This document shows positions 55,511 through 64,000 of a stretch of DNA of 64,000 bases, one piece after another. The notes below the pieces were generated by a model. It worked only from the letters and a program-made list of their open reading frames with translations, did not search any database and was not told the origin of the DNA. Within the stretch, counting starts at the first letter, position 1. Each line of letters opens with the position of its first letter. The DNA lies in contig JAKSZT010053928.1 in the NCBI GenBank assembly GCA_026826555.1, forward strand, positions 4,714,854-4,778,853, written 5' to 3'. Source of the stretch: Tolypeutes matacus (taxonomy: Eukaryota; Chordata; Mammalia; Cingulata; Chlamyphoridae). Position numbers and translations under genes: made by a program.

Positions 55511-56110
55511 ATTTCTGAGGGCAATTATATAAGGTAGATCCTATCATTAAACCCCGTACTAATTTCCTAATACAGGGCTGCTGTAACAAAATACCACAAA
55601 TTTGGTGGCTTAGTTCTTTCACAGTTCTGGAGGCTAAAAGCTCCAAATCAAGGTTTCAGTAGGGCCATACTCTCCCTGAAAGCTCTTGGGAAGAAAAAAT
55701 CCTCTCTTGCCCCTTCCTAGCTTCTAGTGGTGGCTGAAAATCCTTGGTGTGCCTTGGCATGTAGCTGCCTAACTCCAATTTCTCCCTCTCCGTCTTAATG
55801 TGGTCTTCTCCCCTCTGTGTCTCTTCTCTTCTTATAAGAACAGCAGGCATATTGAATTAGGACCCACCCTCCTCCAGCATGACCTCATCTTAACTTGATT
55901 ATATCTGCAAAGTACTTATTTCTAAATAAGGTTACTTTCACGGGTACCGGGGGTTAGAACTTCAACAGATCTTTTTTGGGGACATAATTCAACCTATAAC
56001 AACCCCTTTTACAGATGAAGAAACAAGAGCAAAAAGAGAAACTTCGTGAAGGTCTGTCATCTAAGAGGAGAACTAGGGTCCACAGGCAGGTTTTCTGACT
56101 TCAGACCCTT
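55511..56110 (-). mobile_element. MIR SINE split by an MLT1 LTR
   Basis: 55511-55555 (TATAAGGTAGATCCTATCATT) and 56002-56110 (TTTTACAGATGAAGAAACAAG and TCCACAGGCAGGTTTTCTGA) are consecutive in reverse MIR. The LTR at 55556-56001 lies between them. Confidence 0.75.
55556..56001 (-). mobile_element. MLT1-type MaLR solo LTR inserted in a MIR
   Basis: Opens GTACTAATTTCCTAATACAG and closes AATTCAACCTATAACA on plus, with AGTTCTGGAGGCTAAAAGC and TGACCTCATCTTAACTTGA inside. ACCCC occurs directly before and after it, a 4-5-bp target duplication. Confidence 0.88.
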
Positions 56111-56979
56111 GAATTTCATCTTGTCTCCTGTTACAGCAGAGTTCAGTTTGCTTTCAGCTTAGCCTATCTTACATTCTTATAAAGAAATACATATATTCTT
56201 ATCATATACTTCTTTTTCTGGCAGGGGAATGGTGGTAGAATTTTGCTTTTGGCTGGGAGAAAAAAGCCTCAAAATTTATTTCCTGTAGAACATGTAAAAT
56301 TTTTCGTATTTATTTGTCTATTTGAACTGCACTATTAATATGGAAACTTATGTAGAAAAATATATCATTAAGGAAATTTTCTGAATAGAGTCAATGTAGA
56401 ACTTTTCTCCTTTTTCCCCAAGAGGGCAATCACTGCCCAGGTGATGCATTTTGCTTTGCCCAGAGTAATCACTCACTATTTGATGATTGTTGTTTTGCTT
56501 TGCTTGTGCATAAGCCTCAGTATTTGCACACCAGGATTTATAGATCCATTTTTGTTTGGCTTCTGGGAAGGCTTATTGAAATCTCCAATTCTTCTGATTC
56601 TTTCAATATTTGATGAGGAAATCAGTCACAAGCAAGTCACTGTAAGCAGAGAGAAGTGGGCAATGTTGTTCTAAGGTCCTATCTCTCTATAGGCATTTTG
56701 GAAATGTGAAATCACTTAAAACCATCTCTACGAATCCATTTAAATGAGTGCTGCTTTAAAAAACAAAAAGAAAAACAAAAACAAAAACAAAAAGGATTGT
56801 TTCAAAAGCTAAAGAGGATGCAACATATTTTATATTTTATTTCATTTGGTCCTTTTCTTTTACACCTTACTCCAGAAATTGGAATATTTAACTTTGGCAT
56901 AATTGCCATTCTTTGTGAAACATCGTTTTTGACATTTGCTAAATGAACAGAAAATAAAAAGGCTGACTTCAATGCATGG
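56111..56979. other. No gene seen; (AAAAC)n at 56757-56793
   Basis: A plus 77-codon frame at 56441-56674 has no recognised domain. An AAAAC-type repeat is the only distinct feature. Confidence 0.5.
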
Positions 56980-57442
56980 TGTGGTGATTTGGAGCTAGGT
57001 ACCCCAGAAAATCATGTTCTTAAATTTAATCCATTCCTGTGGGTGTGAACCCATTGTAGGTAGGCCCTTTGGATGAGGCTACTTCAGTTAAGGTGTGGTC
57101 CACATCAATCAGGACGGGTTTAAACCTCTACTGGAGTCCTTTATAAACAATGAATTCAGAAGTGAGAAAGCCACCCATAGAGCAGCCAGAAGCTAAAATC
57201 AGTGGAAGCCGGCAGGGAAGGAAGAGACCAAGAGACACTGCCATGTGCCTGACCATGTGAAGAGGAGCCAAGGATTGCTGGCAGCCAGTCCCAAAATGCC
57301 ACAGCCTTTGGGGAGAAAGCATAACCTCGATGATGCCTCGATTTGGACATTCTATTAGTCTCAAACCCATAAGCTAGTATTGCATTCCCATTGTTTAAGT
57401 CTACCCATTTCATGGTATTTAAGGAGCTTAGGAAATTAAACA
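56980..57442 (+). mobile_element. Solo LTR, MaLR/ERVL-like, lineage-specific
   Basis: Starts TGTGGTGATTTGGAGC and ends TTAGGAAATTAAACA, with flanking CATGG and CCTGG (4 of 5 bases shared). The interior has CCTGTGGGTGTGAACCCATT, CTGGAGTCCTTTATAAAC, TGCCATGTGCCTGACCATGT and a 3' part ending CCCATTTCATGGTATTTAAG. Non-coding. A relative, not the same family, of the LTRs at 8754 and 23461. Confidence 0.7.
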
Positions 57443-58055
57443 CCTGGTTTAAATGCAGCAGGATAGATTTTTCTGATTTCTCTTGACTCCCTTTTGTTTG
57501 GATCCTCTTCATCTGATGGATGTCTTTTAATATTTGGTACTACAACCAAACTCTGAGAGGTGATCAATATTAGCAAAAGAGAAGTTTGTCTTGTTGCTTC
57601 TGTCTGAAAAACACGAGATCCGAGTCCTGCTCCCACTGAATACTGCAAGTGTAACCAGGGGCCTTTAACCACTCACCTCAGAGGCCTTGAACTGGTTGTT
57701 CCACCCACCACCGGTGGTGGCACCTTCTCTCCCCACCTTTTCTTCAGCTTCCAGGTACCCCAGGGCTGAAGTCACAACGAAGCTGTCCATATGGAGTAGG
57801 CTGAGGGATCTGAACCATCTCATCTGTGTGCTGAAATCTCTCCTGAGGAAGGATCAGAGGGTGGTGAGGGGTGTGCTGATTATGTGCAGGGGGTCCTGGG
57901 CACCGACAGGAGCTGGTGTAGGCCCTGAGTGCAGGGGAGGTCTCTTGCCTCGCCCAGCAGGGTGGTTGGTGGGTGATGCATCCTCTGCTGGCTCCACTCC
58001 CCCAGCTCTCCCTGTGTGGGTATGATTAAAAAAAAGAAATAGAAACCAAAAAGCA
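57443..58055. other. No gene seen
   Basis: Unassigned, GC-richer around 57850-58020. The 112- and 108-codon frames on opposite strands overlap and have no domain content. Confidence 0.5.
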
Positions 58056-58255
58056 AAAACCAAAATGGAAACTCTGTACCTATTAAGCAATGACTCCCCA
58101 GCCCCTGGTAGCCTGTAGTCTACTTCTGTCTCTAAGAATTTGCTCATTCCAGGTATTTCACATGATGGTATTTCATACATTTGTCCTCTTGTGGCTGGCT
58201 CATGCCACTGTGCATAATGCTTTCAAGGTTCATCCATGTTGTAGCTATCTTCCCC
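58056..58255 (-). mobile_element. L1 3'-UTR fragment
   Basis: GGAAACTCTGTACCTATTAAG, CAGCCCCTGGTAGCCTGTAG, CTACTTCTGTCTCTAAGAAT, TTGTCCTCTTGTGGCTGGC and TTTCAAGGTTCATCCATGTT are the same L1 3' landmarks seen at 10545 and 24035. Confidence 0.8.
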
Positions 58256-58518
58256 TTCTTAAGGCCCCAGTTCTGATCTCCTTTTCGTCTTAAAGAGACC
58301 TGGAGAGCCTTTGCTCTTCCTTCACGCCTCCCTCAGACAGAGAGGTTCATCAGAGGCTGATTCAGGGGACATAGGAGAGCCTGGGCTTGCATCGTGCTCT
58401 GGGCTCCACGTGCTGGTGGGCATCCAGTGTGATCTGTTCCTGCTTTCTTTCTGGCGCTGTTTCATCTGCAGACCCTTCCGGGCCTTGTGGGTGTCACCTA
58501 GGGGTTACTTAAAGAGTT
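58256..58518. other. No gene seen
   Basis: Short unassigned interval between the L1 fragment and the SINE. Confidence 0.5.
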
Positions 58519-58569
58519 GGGGGCGGGGGGGGGGACCTCCTGGTAAAAATAAAGAAAAATATAGAAGGT

Positions 58570-58715
58570 GCGCAGGCCACCAGGCCCCATGAGTGGGTGA
58601 ACCCCCCAGGTCCTGTGTGTGGGTGTGCCATCAGGCCCCATGAGTGGGTGTGCTTTCAGGCCCCGTGAGCGGGTGGATCCCCCCAGGCCCTGCACGTTGG
58701 TGCACTGTCAGGCCC
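58570..58715 (+). repeat. Tandem units inside the SINE
   Basis: Units of about 25-30 bp with core CAGGCCCCATGAGTGGGTG, diverged from one another. The homologous region has 2 units in the 2934-3355 SINE and 4 in the 37439-37934 SINE. Confidence 0.8.
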
Positions 58716-58757
58716 TGTCAAACCATGCAGCAAGATGATGATGTAACAGGAGAGTTA

Positions 58758-58793
58758 CTTGGCTCTCCCTTGACGTAACAAGGGAGAGCCAAG
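58758..58793. repeat. Perfect 15-bp inverted repeat, 6-base loop
   Basis: CTTGGCTCTCCCTTG, loop ACGTAA, CAAGGGAGAGCCAAG. The left arm is absent from the related SINEs at 2934 and 37439, so it arose in this copy. Confidence 0.95.
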
Positions 58794-59024
58794 ATAAGAT
58801 GCACCGAAAAACCAGGAACTAAGGTGGCGCAGGTGGCAGAACGCCTCTCTCCCACTCAGAGGTTCCCAGGATCCCGGTGAAGACAGGAAGAGAAGGATGA
58901 GAAGAGAGGGCAGGAAACAGACACAAAGAATTGCCCAGAGAATGGACACAAAAACAGCAAAAACGGGGGGCGGGGGAATGATAAAAGTAAGTAAATAAAT
59001 AAATCTTAAAAAAAAAAAAAAAAA

Positions 59025-59834
59025 GCCCTCTACCACCCCCTCAGGCCACCTGTCAGTGTCAACAGGCTCCCCATCTATTTCTTTCTTTTATCCTGTAGAC
59101 CCTTGGGATTTGGCCTCCGGGTCTCTCTCATTTCCAAACACACCCTCTCCTGAAGCTGTCTTCAAAGCAAGATGCATCTTTTCCATCAGCCCTCCTTCCT
59201 TGTTCTCATTGAAAGAAGTGTTCAATATTTTTCACTTTTAAAGGCTTTTTAAGGGAGATGACACAGGTAACAAATATTCAGATAGGGACACAGACTCAAG
59301 AAATAGCAGCTGAACATTGTCCTGAGTTTGACCCTGAGGCACAAATGCCAGGGCTGCTTCTCTAAATGCTTCTAGGAGGTACTCTGACAATTCCCCGGTT
59401 TTGGCCTGTGGTGGTTATTCTGTGCTGCCTCCTCTGGTTTGGGTGCTGAATGAAACTTAGACCTTGGGCACTTTTAGGTGGTGCCACTTGCAGGATGGTC
59501 GCCCCCTTTCCTGACTATGATAGGCACACCCCGTGGAAGCACTTCCTCAGTCCCTTCTTACCAGGACCTGGCAGACCCCCTGGATGTCTCTTGGTGGTCC
59601 CTGTGGCCCCAGTTCCAGGAAGTTCTCCCCTGTGCCCTGGCCCTTTTCTCTCTTTCCAGTTTGGTTTGCATTGAACTTAGTGATGGGCAAGAGGTTCAAT
59701 CTTGTTCCATTCTTAGGTGGACAACACCAGCTCCTAAGGTCTTATAATGGATAGCAGAGAACGTTTTGGGGGCCCAGAGGATCACATGAATAGCCATTAT
59801 TGCACTGCAACCCCAAAATGGAATGGAGAGCTGA
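59025..59834. other. No gene seen
   Basis: Unassigned, GC-richer at 59450-59660. Three overlapping plus frames (73-89 codons) there have no recognised motif. Confidence 0.5.
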
Positions 59835-60115
59835 ATGGGTAAGCGAGCAGGCTTGGGAGTCACCCTGCCGGGCTTGTGGTCAGTCACCCCCACTCAGTAG
59901 CTGTGTGACTTTGAGAAACTTACCTAGATTCTTAAGGAGGGGATGGCAGTATATCTATATGTATAGTTATCATGAAGAGTCAATACAAAGCTCTCCAAAC
60001 AGGGCTGGGCCTATGAAAGGTGCTTGATAGAGGTGAGGAAACTGAGGCCACAGAAGGCAGGTTGCTTACTCAGGTCATCCAGCTGGAAAGTGGAGGACCC
60101 AAACTCTAGACCAAG
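59835..60115. mobile_element. Two MIR fragments in opposite orientation
   Basis: 59835-60030 is on plus: CAGTAGCTGTGTGACTTTG, GAGAAACTTACCTAG, GAAAGGTGCTTGATAG. 60031-60115 is on minus: AGGTGAGGAAACTGAGGCC, TCAGGTCATCCAGCTGG. Confidence 0.75.
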
Positions 60116-61024
60116 GGCAGGCTGGCCCCAGCACCCTCTCTCTTACCCAGTGCTCCCCTAGCCGCCGAGGGGTGGATGACATGCTCCACCATCTCTGGCC
60201 GGCCTGCCCTGCGGCCTCCTCTGGCAGCTCCCACATGGCCTTGTCTTTTTGCACGTCCACTGGCTGTCTTACCAGGTGCTCATCAGGCTTCAGTCCTTTC
60301 TGGCTGATCACTCTTCCTTTGTGCTCTGCTATCCGTCACCCAGGTACATCTCTTGCCTCTTTGGGGAGTGATCAGTGATAATATAAAAGTGCTTAAAATA
60401 TACAGAACAATAACCAATATTATTTTCACCAAGGGAAGAGTGGTTCCCTCACATTTGTATGGACAAACCAGCTCAGGTGCAAAAGAAAGTCATTTTAGGC
60501 TTTCATTCAAAATTCAAACCAAACACACAGGGACTAATTCATTTTTAGGTTTCAAATTGTTCAGGAAACAACAGTCCAGTTTTCCGTAGCCTTGATTGTT
60601 GGGGTTTTATCCAGGTTCATAAGGAAATGTTTTGAAATACCACAAGAAAGTCAGGGTTGGGGAGAGAGAATGCCAAGGGGAAGGGAGTGGGAAGGGAGCT
60701 TTTCTTTTGGATGCCAAACAGGAAGGACGGAAGATCATGGAACACAGCAGGGCCTTGTCGTATTTCTGGCTCCATTGTAAAGCCTGAGGTGGTTTGGATA
60801 AACATCAGAATGTGGGGGTGTTTCTGTGAATTGAGCTTTATTGCATAGGGAATATCTAGGAGAAATTCCATTTTGATGAATTTCAAGTGTGAACTTTTTT
60901 CTTTTTGGCTTGAAAGTTCTAGCATTTTGTTAGAAAAGCAACATGGAAACAAGTAGGAGCAGTGATTCCGGAGGCAGAAACCCTGGGCACCTGTGGGGAT
61001 AAGTCCCTGGACTCTTCCCAGCAG
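60116..61024. other. No gene seen
   Basis: Unassigned. A 228-codon minus frame (60617-61303) starts in SINE sequence and continues here; it shows no domain. Confidence 0.5.
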
Positions 61025-61030
61025 GAGTTT

Positions 61031-61134
61031 TTTTGTTTGTTTGTTTGTTTGTTTTAGGTTCTGGGGGGCCTCAGGTTGAACCCGGACCTCATATATGAGA
61101 AGCCTGCACTCAATCACTGAGCCATATCGGCTTC
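61031..61134 (-). mobile_element. Short tRNA-Ala-like SINE
   Basis: On plus a TTTG-rich tail is followed by TTCTGGGGGGCCTCAGGTTG and ending CACTGAGCCATATCGGC. On minus the head has ATGGCTCAGTGATTGAG and a B box-like GGTTCAACCTG. It shares outer flanks with the next SINE. Confidence 0.8.
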
Positions 61135-61141
61135 CTGAATT

Positions 61142-61263
61142 GTTTTTTTTGTTTGTTTGTTTTGCTTGTTGTTTGTTTGTTTTTTCAGGAGGCATTGGGA
61201 ACCAAATCGGGACCTCCCATGTGGGAGGTGGGAGCTCAAATGCTTGAGCCACATCCGCTCCCA
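61142..61263 (-). mobile_element. Short DAS-type SINE
   Basis: (TTTG)n tail, then on minus TGTGGCTCAAGCATTTGAG and CCCGATTTGGTTCCC. A flank GAGTTT is present at 61025-61030 and 61265-61270, bracketing this and the previous SINE. Confidence 0.85.
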
Positions 61264-61270
61264 AGAGTTT

Positions 61271-61689
61271 CTTTAAAGGAGGTGGGGAGGGGGCATGCTC
61301 CATAAACTGAGCTCAGCAGCCACAGGAAAAGAATCTGCTGTCTTCTTATTACCTTGTTAGGCACCCACCTCAGGAACCAGAGTCAGGTAAGCTCTAATAA
61401 CTTGGAATTCCTCAGAGATGCTTTATAATGAGAAAACCTTTAAAATAGGAACTGGGCTTTCTCCATTTTAGGTGCAATTTTAGTTAAATCTAACGAGAGA
61501 GCACAGTTACTACTTTGATCTTTAAATAGGAGCCTGTTACTAGAGTGAATCTAAGGGGCAAAATTTATTGTTTATTGCTTTTTTAAAAAATATTTTCTTT
61601 TTTAAACACAAAATTGTGTGTCATATTTGCAAAATAGAAATTAGGAGGAAACTTTAAAAACCATATTTAATGTAATATATATATATATT
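61271..61689. other. No gene seen; (TA)n at 61673-61688
   Basis: Unassigned AT-rich sequence ending in a short TA repeat. Confidence 0.5.
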
Positions 61690-62290
61690 CATTTCTGAAA
61701 CATTTTATTTTGGAAAATGTGATGGAAAATTTCAAGCATATACACAAAGGTAGAGAGAATAGTAAAATGAAGCCCCTTGTGCCCAGCACCAGCTTCAATG
61801 CTTATTAAAGCCTGGTCAATCTTCTTTCCTCCCTATTCTCTTAAATTTAGCCTTTTCCCGTATTACTTCGAAGCAAATCCTAGACATTGTATAATTTTAA
61901 TCATAAGTATTTCAACATGTACCTCTAAAAGATAAGGACTCTTTTCTCCCCAATATTTTAAATCCACCTGTCTATCTAATCATCTATCTGTCTGTCTCTC
62001 TGTCAATCAATCCATTTTCTGAACACTTGCTTGTAGGTTGTATATATCATCCTCCTTGAACACTTAATACTTCTGTGTACATTTCCTAAGAACAAGGATA
62101 TTCACTTATATAATCACCTAAGTGCAATTATCAAGTTCGAGAAACTTAACATTGATATACAGCTTATAGTCTATATCCCAATTTTTTTTTCATATGTCCC
62201 AATAATGTCCTTTTGATTCTTTTGTCCTCCCTTGTTAAATCCCATCCAGGATCATGTATTGCCTTTAACTGTCATTGTCTCTTTGGTCAT
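61690..62290 (-). mobile_element. Old L1 (L1M-type) 3' UTR
   Basis: On plus: GAAAATTTCAAGCATATACA, ACTTCGAAGCAAATCCTAGAC, ATTTCAACATGTACCTCTAA, AAGAACAAGGATATTCACTT, TCCCAATAATGTCCTTTTGA and ATCCAGGATCATGTATTGCC are in the order of an old L1 3' UTR in reverse. A (CTAT/CTGT)n patch is at 61969-62003. Confidence 0.8.
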
Positions 62291-64000
62291 TCTTTTTTTT
62301 TTTTAATTGTGAAACATATATACAACATAAACTTTCCCATCTCATCCATACCCAAGCATAACATTCAGTGGAATTAATTACATTCACAAGGTTGCAATAC
62401 CCTCAATGTTTTCCATTACTAAAACTTTCCCATCTCCCCAAACAGATGGGAATAATAACAGACAAAACAATATACCCATTTTGCATTAACTCCCCATTCC
62501 CCTTGCTCCCTAACCTTGGCAACCTGTACTCTAACTTCTGTTCCTATGACTTTGTATTTTCTCTGATATTTTCTTTGTAGTTACCACAGGGCTTAAATTT
62601 AACATCCTAAGCCTATAAAAATCTCGTTTGCTCTGATACAAACTTAACTTCAATAGTCTACACAAACTATGTTCCTATACCTCTCCGTCTTCTCACCTTT
62701 ATGTCATAAATTACATTTTATACATTTTGAGGCTAAAACCACTTATTTCTCATTACATTTTATGCTTTTGCCTTTTAGATCCTGTAGGAAGTAAAAGTGA
62801 AGTTACAAACCAAAAATACAATAGTGCTGGCATTTATATTTACCCCTGCCATTACCTTTACAGGGGATGTTTATTTCTTCTCGAGGCTGTGACCTATTGT
62901 CTTTATCTTACCCTTTCAAACTGCAGAACTCCCTTTAGCCTTGCTTGCAGGGCTAGTCTAGTGGTGATGAATTCCCTCAGCTTTTATTTATCTGGGAATG
63001 TCTTAATTTCTTCCTCATTTTTGGAAGAGAGTTTTGTTGGATATATAATTCTTGGTTGGCAGTTTTTTGCTTTCAGCACTTTAAATACATCATCCCACTG
63101 CCTTTTTGCCTCCATGGTTTCTGATGAGAAACTAGCACTTAATCTTTTTGAGACTCCCTTGTACATGACACATTGGTTCTGTCTTGCAGCTTCCAGAATT
63201 CTCTATTTGGCATTTGAAAGTTTGATTATGTTATGTCATGGCATGGGTCTACTTGATTTTATCCTGTTTGGAGTTCATGGAACATATTGGATGTGTATAT
63301 TCATGTCTTTCATTAAATTTGGGAAATTTTCAGCCATTATTTCTGTGAATATTCTCTCTTTCTTCTCCTTCTGGGAAGAAATGCATATATTTTGATGTTT
63401 GATGGTGTCCCACAGGTTCCTCAGGATCTGTTCACTGTTCACTTTTCTTCATTCTTTCTTCTTTCTTCCCTCTGACTAGGTGGTTTCAATTGTCTTATCT
63501 TCAAGTTCACTGATTCTTTCTTCTGCCAGCTCCAATCTGCTGATGATTCCCATCAGGAATTTAAAATTTCTGTTATTGTGGTCTTCAGCTGTGTTTGGTT
63601 CATCTTTATAATTTCCACCTCTCTATTGATATTCTCTTTGTGTTCATCTATCATTTTTCCTGATTTCCTTTAGTTCTTTGTCCATATTTTCCTTTAACTC
63701 TTTGCACATATTTAGGACCTTTTTTTTTTTTTTTTTACTGGGACGTCCATTTTTAAAAAGTCTTTGTCTGGAATGTCCCAGGTCTGCTCCTCCTCATTGA
63801 TGGTTTCTAATGTTTTAAATTTCTCCTTTGCCAGGGCCATCACTTACTGTGTCTTTATACATTTTGTAATCTTTTGTTGAAACCTGGGCATTTTGATTTC
63901 CTTGAATGCCAGGAGCTAATTAAAAAAAAAAAAAAAGAGTATACCTTTCCCAGTCTTTGCAGATTGTGATTTAGGGCTTATCCATACAATGAGTTTAGAG
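62291..64000 (-). mobile_element. HAL1 (half-L1), 5' end beyond the window, with an L1-type 3' tail
   Basis: T12 on plus at 62291-62302 is the poly-A tail. 62303-62575 is L1-type 3' UTR (TAATTGTGAAACATATATAC, TTAATTACATTCACAAGG), as at 10545. 62576-62930 matches the HAL1 3' UTR at 6520-6720 in reverse (TTTTAGATCCTGTAGGAAGT, TTTCTCATTACATTTTATGC). ORF1 follows directly at 62935-63840, again with no ORF2. The sequence continues into the 5' region (TACAAAATGTATAAAGACAC on minus) to the window edge. Confidence 0.82.
62935..63840 (-). pseudogene. HAL1 ORF1, decayed
   Basis: Minus start MALAKEKFKTLETINEEE at 63840. A coiled coil follows, interrupted at 63721-63745 by an A18 tract and about 20 foreign bases. 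The RRM part is at 63230-63420. The C-terminal domain reads SFSSETMEAKRQWDDVFKVL, NCQPRIIYPTKL and EEEIKTFPDK (63000-63150), matching the 5640-6508 copy. Stops and frameshifts occur. A 222-codon plus frame at 62727-63395 is antisense to it and not a gene. Confidence 0.8.

Larger units (their letters stand above)
58519..59024 (+). mobile_element. DAS-type SINE, long form, 6-7 tandem units, head promoter deleted
   Basis: GGGGGCGG at the start is followed at once by a G run and ACCTCCTGGTAAAAATAAAG. The first tRNA-like head (A and B boxes, about 60 bp) is therefore missing between two G runs. Next come the ATAGAAGG linker, six or seven CAGG-headed units (58570-58715) and an inverted micro-duplication (58758-58793). 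The second head (GGTGGCGCAGGTGGCAGAAC and GGTTCCCAGGATCC) and the AAATAAATAAATCTTAAAA tail with A17 finish it. The target duplication is not evident. Confidence 0.9.

Noticed and set aside
60617..61303. 228-codon minus frame, the longest in the window
   Set aside because: It starts in two SINEs, contains their head sequences in translation and has no domain or homologue I recognise.
62727..63395. 222-codon plus frame
   Set aside because: It is antisense to HAL1 ORF1 and 3' UTR; the opposite strand explains the sequence.

Overview
The window is nuclear DNA of a xenarthran mammal, most likely an armadillo (Dasypus-like). The diagnostic evidence is at least 13 copies of tRNA-Ala-related DAS-type SINEs. 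They show TGGCTCAA or TAGCTCAGTGG A-box-like heads, GGTTCAATCC B boxes, and (AAAT)n/poly-A tails ending in AAATCTTTAAAA. Pan-mammalian fossils (MIR, L2, MER5, MLT1) and several L1/HAL1 generations accompany them.

No intact protein-coding gene is visible. Every long open frame falls in a repeat, usually antisense to it. One decayed processed pseudogene of UBA52 (ubiquitin-L40 fusion) lies at 3669-4208. One weak candidate internal exon (149 bp, minus strand) lies at 42229-42377 in a repeat-poor segment. The window therefore reads as intergenic or deep intronic sequence.

Layout: 1-4.2 kb, two DAS SINEs and the UBA52 pseudogene. 4.6-7.5 kb, a MIR and a near-complete HAL1 (half-L1) on plus. 8.5-11.5 kb, a MIR, a lineage-specific LTR with a 5-bp target duplication and a dimeric SINE inside, a MER5A, and an L1 3' end split by a SINE. 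11.5-18.5 kb, mostly unassigned, with a 485-bp poly-adenylated retrocopy flanked by a 13-bp duplication. 18.5-22 kb, L2/MIR/MER5 fossils. 23.5-39.3 kb, a dense graveyard of nested L1 and HAL1 pieces on minus, including a decayed L1 with both ORFs and a 2.66-kb internally deleted L1 derivative. 39.3-62 kb, a relatively repeat-poor stretch with MLT1 LTRs, hAT and Tigger-like DNA transposon fossils, an old L1M 3' end on plus, and more SINEs. 62.3-64 kb, a second HAL1 on minus running off the window edge.

The main biological story is L1 machinery and its parasites. The window holds three L1 derivatives that keep ORF1 but lack a usable ORF2: the HAL1 at 4.75-7.47 kb, the HAL1 at 62.3-64 kb with a different 3' tail, and the 36.15-38.81 kb element. 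It also holds tRNA-derived SINEs that range from a monomeric tRNA-Ala-like form through dimers to long forms with an expanding internal tandem repeat. Target-site duplications give the insertion order in several places. Family names rest on recognition by eye; no database search was run.
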